A stretch of 24,350 nucleotides of DNA, from NCBI GenBank assembly GCA_001564135.1, contig LKNH01000006.1, positions 1-24,350 on the forward strand. The letters run 5' to 3'. This DNA is from Halobacteriaceae archaeon Tc-Br11_E2g27 (GTDB lineage: Archaea > Halobacteriota > Halobacteria > Halobacteriales > Haloarculaceae). Position numbers and translations under genes: made by a program. The first letter of the stretch is position 1. Every line of letters starts with the position of its first letter. Of the stretch, positions 22,672 to 24,350 are shown one piece after another. Below the pieces are notes generated by a model that saw nothing but the letters and a program-made list of their open reading frames with translations, did not search any database and had not been told where the DNA came from.

Positions 22672-22686
22672 TCACTGATTCAGTGA
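22672..22686. repeat. Perfect 15-nt palindrome TCACTGATTCAGTGA
   Basis: Two 7-nt arms flank a single T. It lies in the middle of the long divergent gap, about 157 nt before the CHRD protein start. It could be a binding site for a dimeric regulator or a small hairpin; there is no second copy that I can see in the window. Confidence 0.4.
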
Positions 22687-22842
22687 TAACGAGAAAACCC
22701 GTACACGTGAGGTCGTTGGGTCGGCTTATTCATCGACCGTAATTACCGAATGTATCGGGGCGATACCGAGTTTCAGCGAAAGAGAACTTACTACAAATAG
22801 CCACTGTATAGCTAATCAATCGCTCTACGTACGTCCGATACG

Positions 22843-24273
22843 ATGTCTAAAGAACCGAGTAAATCGTCCGTAGACACACATATGTATCGACGCCGAACAG
22901 TAATGGGGGGACTTGCAACGGGTGCTGGGCTGACTGTCCTTGGCTCCGAAGCCAGCAACAAGGCGCTCGCACAATCTGATGAGGAAGCCGAAGACTGGCC
23001 CCCAGAAGATAGCTCGGAAGCGCACGTCGCTGTCATGTCGGGATTCCAGGCAGATGTCGACACCGATGCAGGAGGTTGCGCACACGCGATGCCGGGCGAA
23101 CCGGGAACGCTCATGGTCGACCTCGTGCTCGAAGATATCGAGTGTGTTACACAGGCCCATATCCACGAAGGCGAACGAGGGGAAGATGGACCCGTTGTGG
23201 CACCGCTTCTCGAATATACCGAGGAAGTCGATGGGAGCGGGAGCGGCGATCCGCTTACCACCCGACCGAACACCCCACTGATTGAGGGGACGGTCGTCGA
23301 CGACCCTGAGCTCGTCGAAGCCATCCTGGACGAGCCGGAAGCCTACTATATCAATGTCCACACAGTCCATAACCCGGACGGGGAAATTCGCGGACAGCTC
23401 CGCGGATTCGACTTCGGCCAGGAGACCGAACTGGAACCGGTACCAGCGGAGTTCACTGTCTCAGCACTTGACCCTGAACAGGCCGAAGTAGTCCGCGGTG
23501 AGCAGATAACCATCAGTGCACGGGTTCGAAACGTTGGCGATATCACCGAGACCCAGACTGTCGAATTACGTATCGACGACGAGGTCATCGCAGAGCGTGA
23601 ACTGGAGCTCGCCTGCCGTTCCTCGACGAGAGTGACGTTCGAGGATATCGACACTGACGAGCTTGAACCAGGCGAGTACGAACATGGAATATTCACCGAA
23701 GACGATTCGGAGACCGGGACGCTCACCATCCTGCGGCCAGCGGAGTTCACAGTCTCCGAGTTGGACCCGGTGGATGTGACCGTCACCCGCGGAGACCTGA
23801 TTGATGTCTCCGCAGCAATCGAAAACGTTGGCGACGTTTCCGATACACAGATTGTTGATTTCCGGATTGATGACGATGCTGTCACAGAACAGGAACTTGA
23901 ACTCGACGGAGGTGAGTCGGCACAGGTTACCTTCGAGGAGATTGACACGGGCGAACTCGAACCCGGTGAGTACGAACACGGCATCTTTACCGAAGACGAC
24001 TCCGCAACGGGGATATTGACGGTAGAAGAGCCCGAGGAGGCCAATTTTGAGGTTACTGAACTTGAACCGGAGGCACTGACCGTTACCGAAGGAGAGCAGT
24101 TCGACCTCTCTGCAACCATCGAAAACGTTGGCGAGATGGTCGGCACGCAGACAGTCGAACTCAGCCTCGCCGACGAAATCATCAACGAGCAAGAGCTGGA
24201 GCTCGATGGCGGAGAAGCAGCAACGATTGAATACGAAGAGATTGAAACTGACACGCTCGACCCCGGCGAGTAA
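22843..24273 (+). CDS. Tat-exported CHRD-domain protein with CARDB-like repeats, interrupted by an in-frame stop
   Basis: The 476-residue product starts with a twin-arginine signal (YRRRTVMGGLATG, 15-27; possible cut after ALA, residue 43), so it should be folded, exported and surface-exposed. Residues 57-189 form a CHRD domain (AHIHEG, YINVHT, GEIRGQL). Then come acidic CARDB-like repeats of about 97-100 residues: 202-298, 300-396 and 401-476. Each repeat has TVSELDP, IENVGD, ELELDGGES and ELEPGEYEHGIF blocks; repeat 1 has ACRSS where the others have DGGES or DGGEA. Repeat 3 stops at PGE-TAA (24271-24273) where repeats 1 and 2 have PGE-TAC, and the homologous frame continues after the stop. 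The product may be a truncated form, or the sequence may contain an error. Function is probably adhesion or envelope, with no known ligand. Confidence 0.8.
   Translation: MSKEPSKSSVDTHMYRRRTVMGGLATGAGLTVLGSEASNKALAQSDEEAEDWPPEDSSEAHVAVMSGFQADVDTDAGGCAHAMPGEPGTLMVDLVLEDIECVTQAHIHEGERGEDGPVVAPLLEYTEEVDGSGSGDPLTTRPNTPLIEGTVVDDPELVEAILDEPEAYYINVHTVHNPDGEIRGQLRGFDFGQETELEPVPAEFTVSALDPEQAEVVRGEQITISARVRNVGDITETQTVELRIDDEVIAERELELACRSSTRVTFEDIDTDELEPGEYEHGIFTEDDSETGTLTILRPAEFTVSELDPVDVTVTRGDLIDVSAAIENVGDVSDTQIVDFRIDDDAVTEQELELDGGESAQVTFEEIDTGELEPGEYEHGIFTEDDSATGILTVEEPEEANFEVTELEPEALTVTEGEQFDLSATIENVGEMVGTQTVELSLADEIINEQELELDGGEAATIEYEEIETDTLDPGE
23995..24020 (+). repeat. 26-nt exact direct repeat, copy 1 (copy 2 at 24295-24320)
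   Basis: The two copies are identical over 26 nt and exactly 300 nt apart, one 100-codon repeat period, while the flanking bases differ. This is expected from duplication or gene conversion between CARDB-like repeats. Copy 2 lies beyond the in-frame TAA. Confidence 0.8.
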
Positions 24274-24350
24274 GAGTACATTGTCTCCACCGATGACGAC
24301 TCCGCAACGGGGATATTGACCGTCGAAGCGCTAGAGGATGACGAGGAGGA
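24274..24350 (+). pseudogene. Continuation of the CARDB repeat after the in-frame TAA (reaches window end)
   Basis: Read in the same frame as the upstream gene, this stretch gives EYIVSTDDDSATGILTVEAL followed by acidic residues. It aligns without gaps to EHGIFTEDDSATGILTVEEP after the second repeat. There is no further stop before the window edge. It is therefore the tail of the same gene, untranslated unless the TAA is bypassed or is a sequencing error. Confidence 0.65.

Larger units (their letters stand above)
22390..22842. other. 453-nt gene-free divergent intergenic region
   Basis: This is the longest gene-free stretch of the window, between two divergent genes. I see the AT-rich promoter of the membrane protein at its left end and a TGTATAGC element (22805-22812) about 35 nt before the ATG of the CHRD protein at its right end. 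A perfect 15-nt palindrome lies at 22672-22686. The only small frame worth noting is 37 codons (22488-22601, plus), with no firm support. No RNA gene or mobile element is recognisable. Confidence 0.6.

Noticed and set aside
23346..24290. 314-codon serine-rich open frame on the minus strand
   Set aside because: It is the reverse reading of the acidic CARDB-like repeats. The extreme Ser/Val content is an artefact of GAC/GAG/GAA codons read backwards.
23400..24350. Periodic repeats considered as a CRISPR or tandem DNA array
   Set aside because: The period is about 300 nt and reads as protein repeats in one frame; there are no short spacers.

Overview
The window looks like a chromosomal segment of a halophilic archaeon (class Halobacteria). 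The proteins are strongly acidic. Most genes appear leaderless: a TATA-like box lies about 26-28 nt before the start codon, with no ribosome binding site between. One secreted protein carries a twin-arginine signal, and several families present are common in haloarchaea (PiT transporter with a GANSNSPP motif, Get3/ArsA ATPase, GckA-type glycerate kinase, small CBS protein). By eye G+C is moderate, around the mid-50s percent, which is low for the class; I cannot name a genus. I found no tRNA, rRNA, CRISPR array, insertion sequence or integrase.

Layout. Positions 1-7616 are all on the minus strand. In transcription order they hold a small four-helix membrane protein, uvrA, a translationally coupled pair of membrane bPH2-domain proteins (YdbS/YdbT type), and an ABC-2 type exporter (ATPase plus a permease cut by the window edge). 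Positions 7677-12335 hold a GNAT acetyltransferase (+), a class V aminotransferase of the serine-pyruvate/alanine-glyoxylate type (-), an M19 dipeptidase (-), a PiT-family transporter (+) and a universal stress protein (-). Positions 12422-14491 hold glycerate 2-kinase and a phosphoribosyltransferase-fold protein, both plus.

Positions 14525-18806 are the most unusual part. A flavin split-barrel protein (-) diverges from a hemerythrin/acyl-CoA-ligase fusion (+). The fusion converges on a lone flavoprotein of the succinate dehydrogenase/fumarate reductase family (-). From 18995 to 20791 a Get3/ArsA-type ATPase is followed by an unrecognised helical protein with a C-terminal zinc ribbon. After that come a two-CBS-domain protein (-), an eight-helix membrane protein (-), a 453-nt gene-free gap, and a Tat-exported CHRD-domain protein with CARDB-like repeats (+). 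Its third repeat is cut by an in-frame TAA, while the homologous reading frame continues beyond the stop.

The best candidate for something undescribed is the fusion at 15093-16955. Its N-terminal hemerythrin domain keeps all seven di-iron ligands and has a cysteine-rich insertion. Its ligase part keeps the overall fold and several motifs, but the ATP-binding P-loop has been replaced residue for residue and the C-terminal lid is missing. That suggests an iron/oxygen-sensing or oxygen-carrying pseudo-ligase rather than a working fatty acid activator. Other leads are the bPH2 pair beside an ABC exporter, the Get3-type ATPase with its zinc-ribbon neighbour, and the premature stop in the CHRD/CARDB gene. 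Most genes otherwise stand alone or in pairs; the window is not one large operon.
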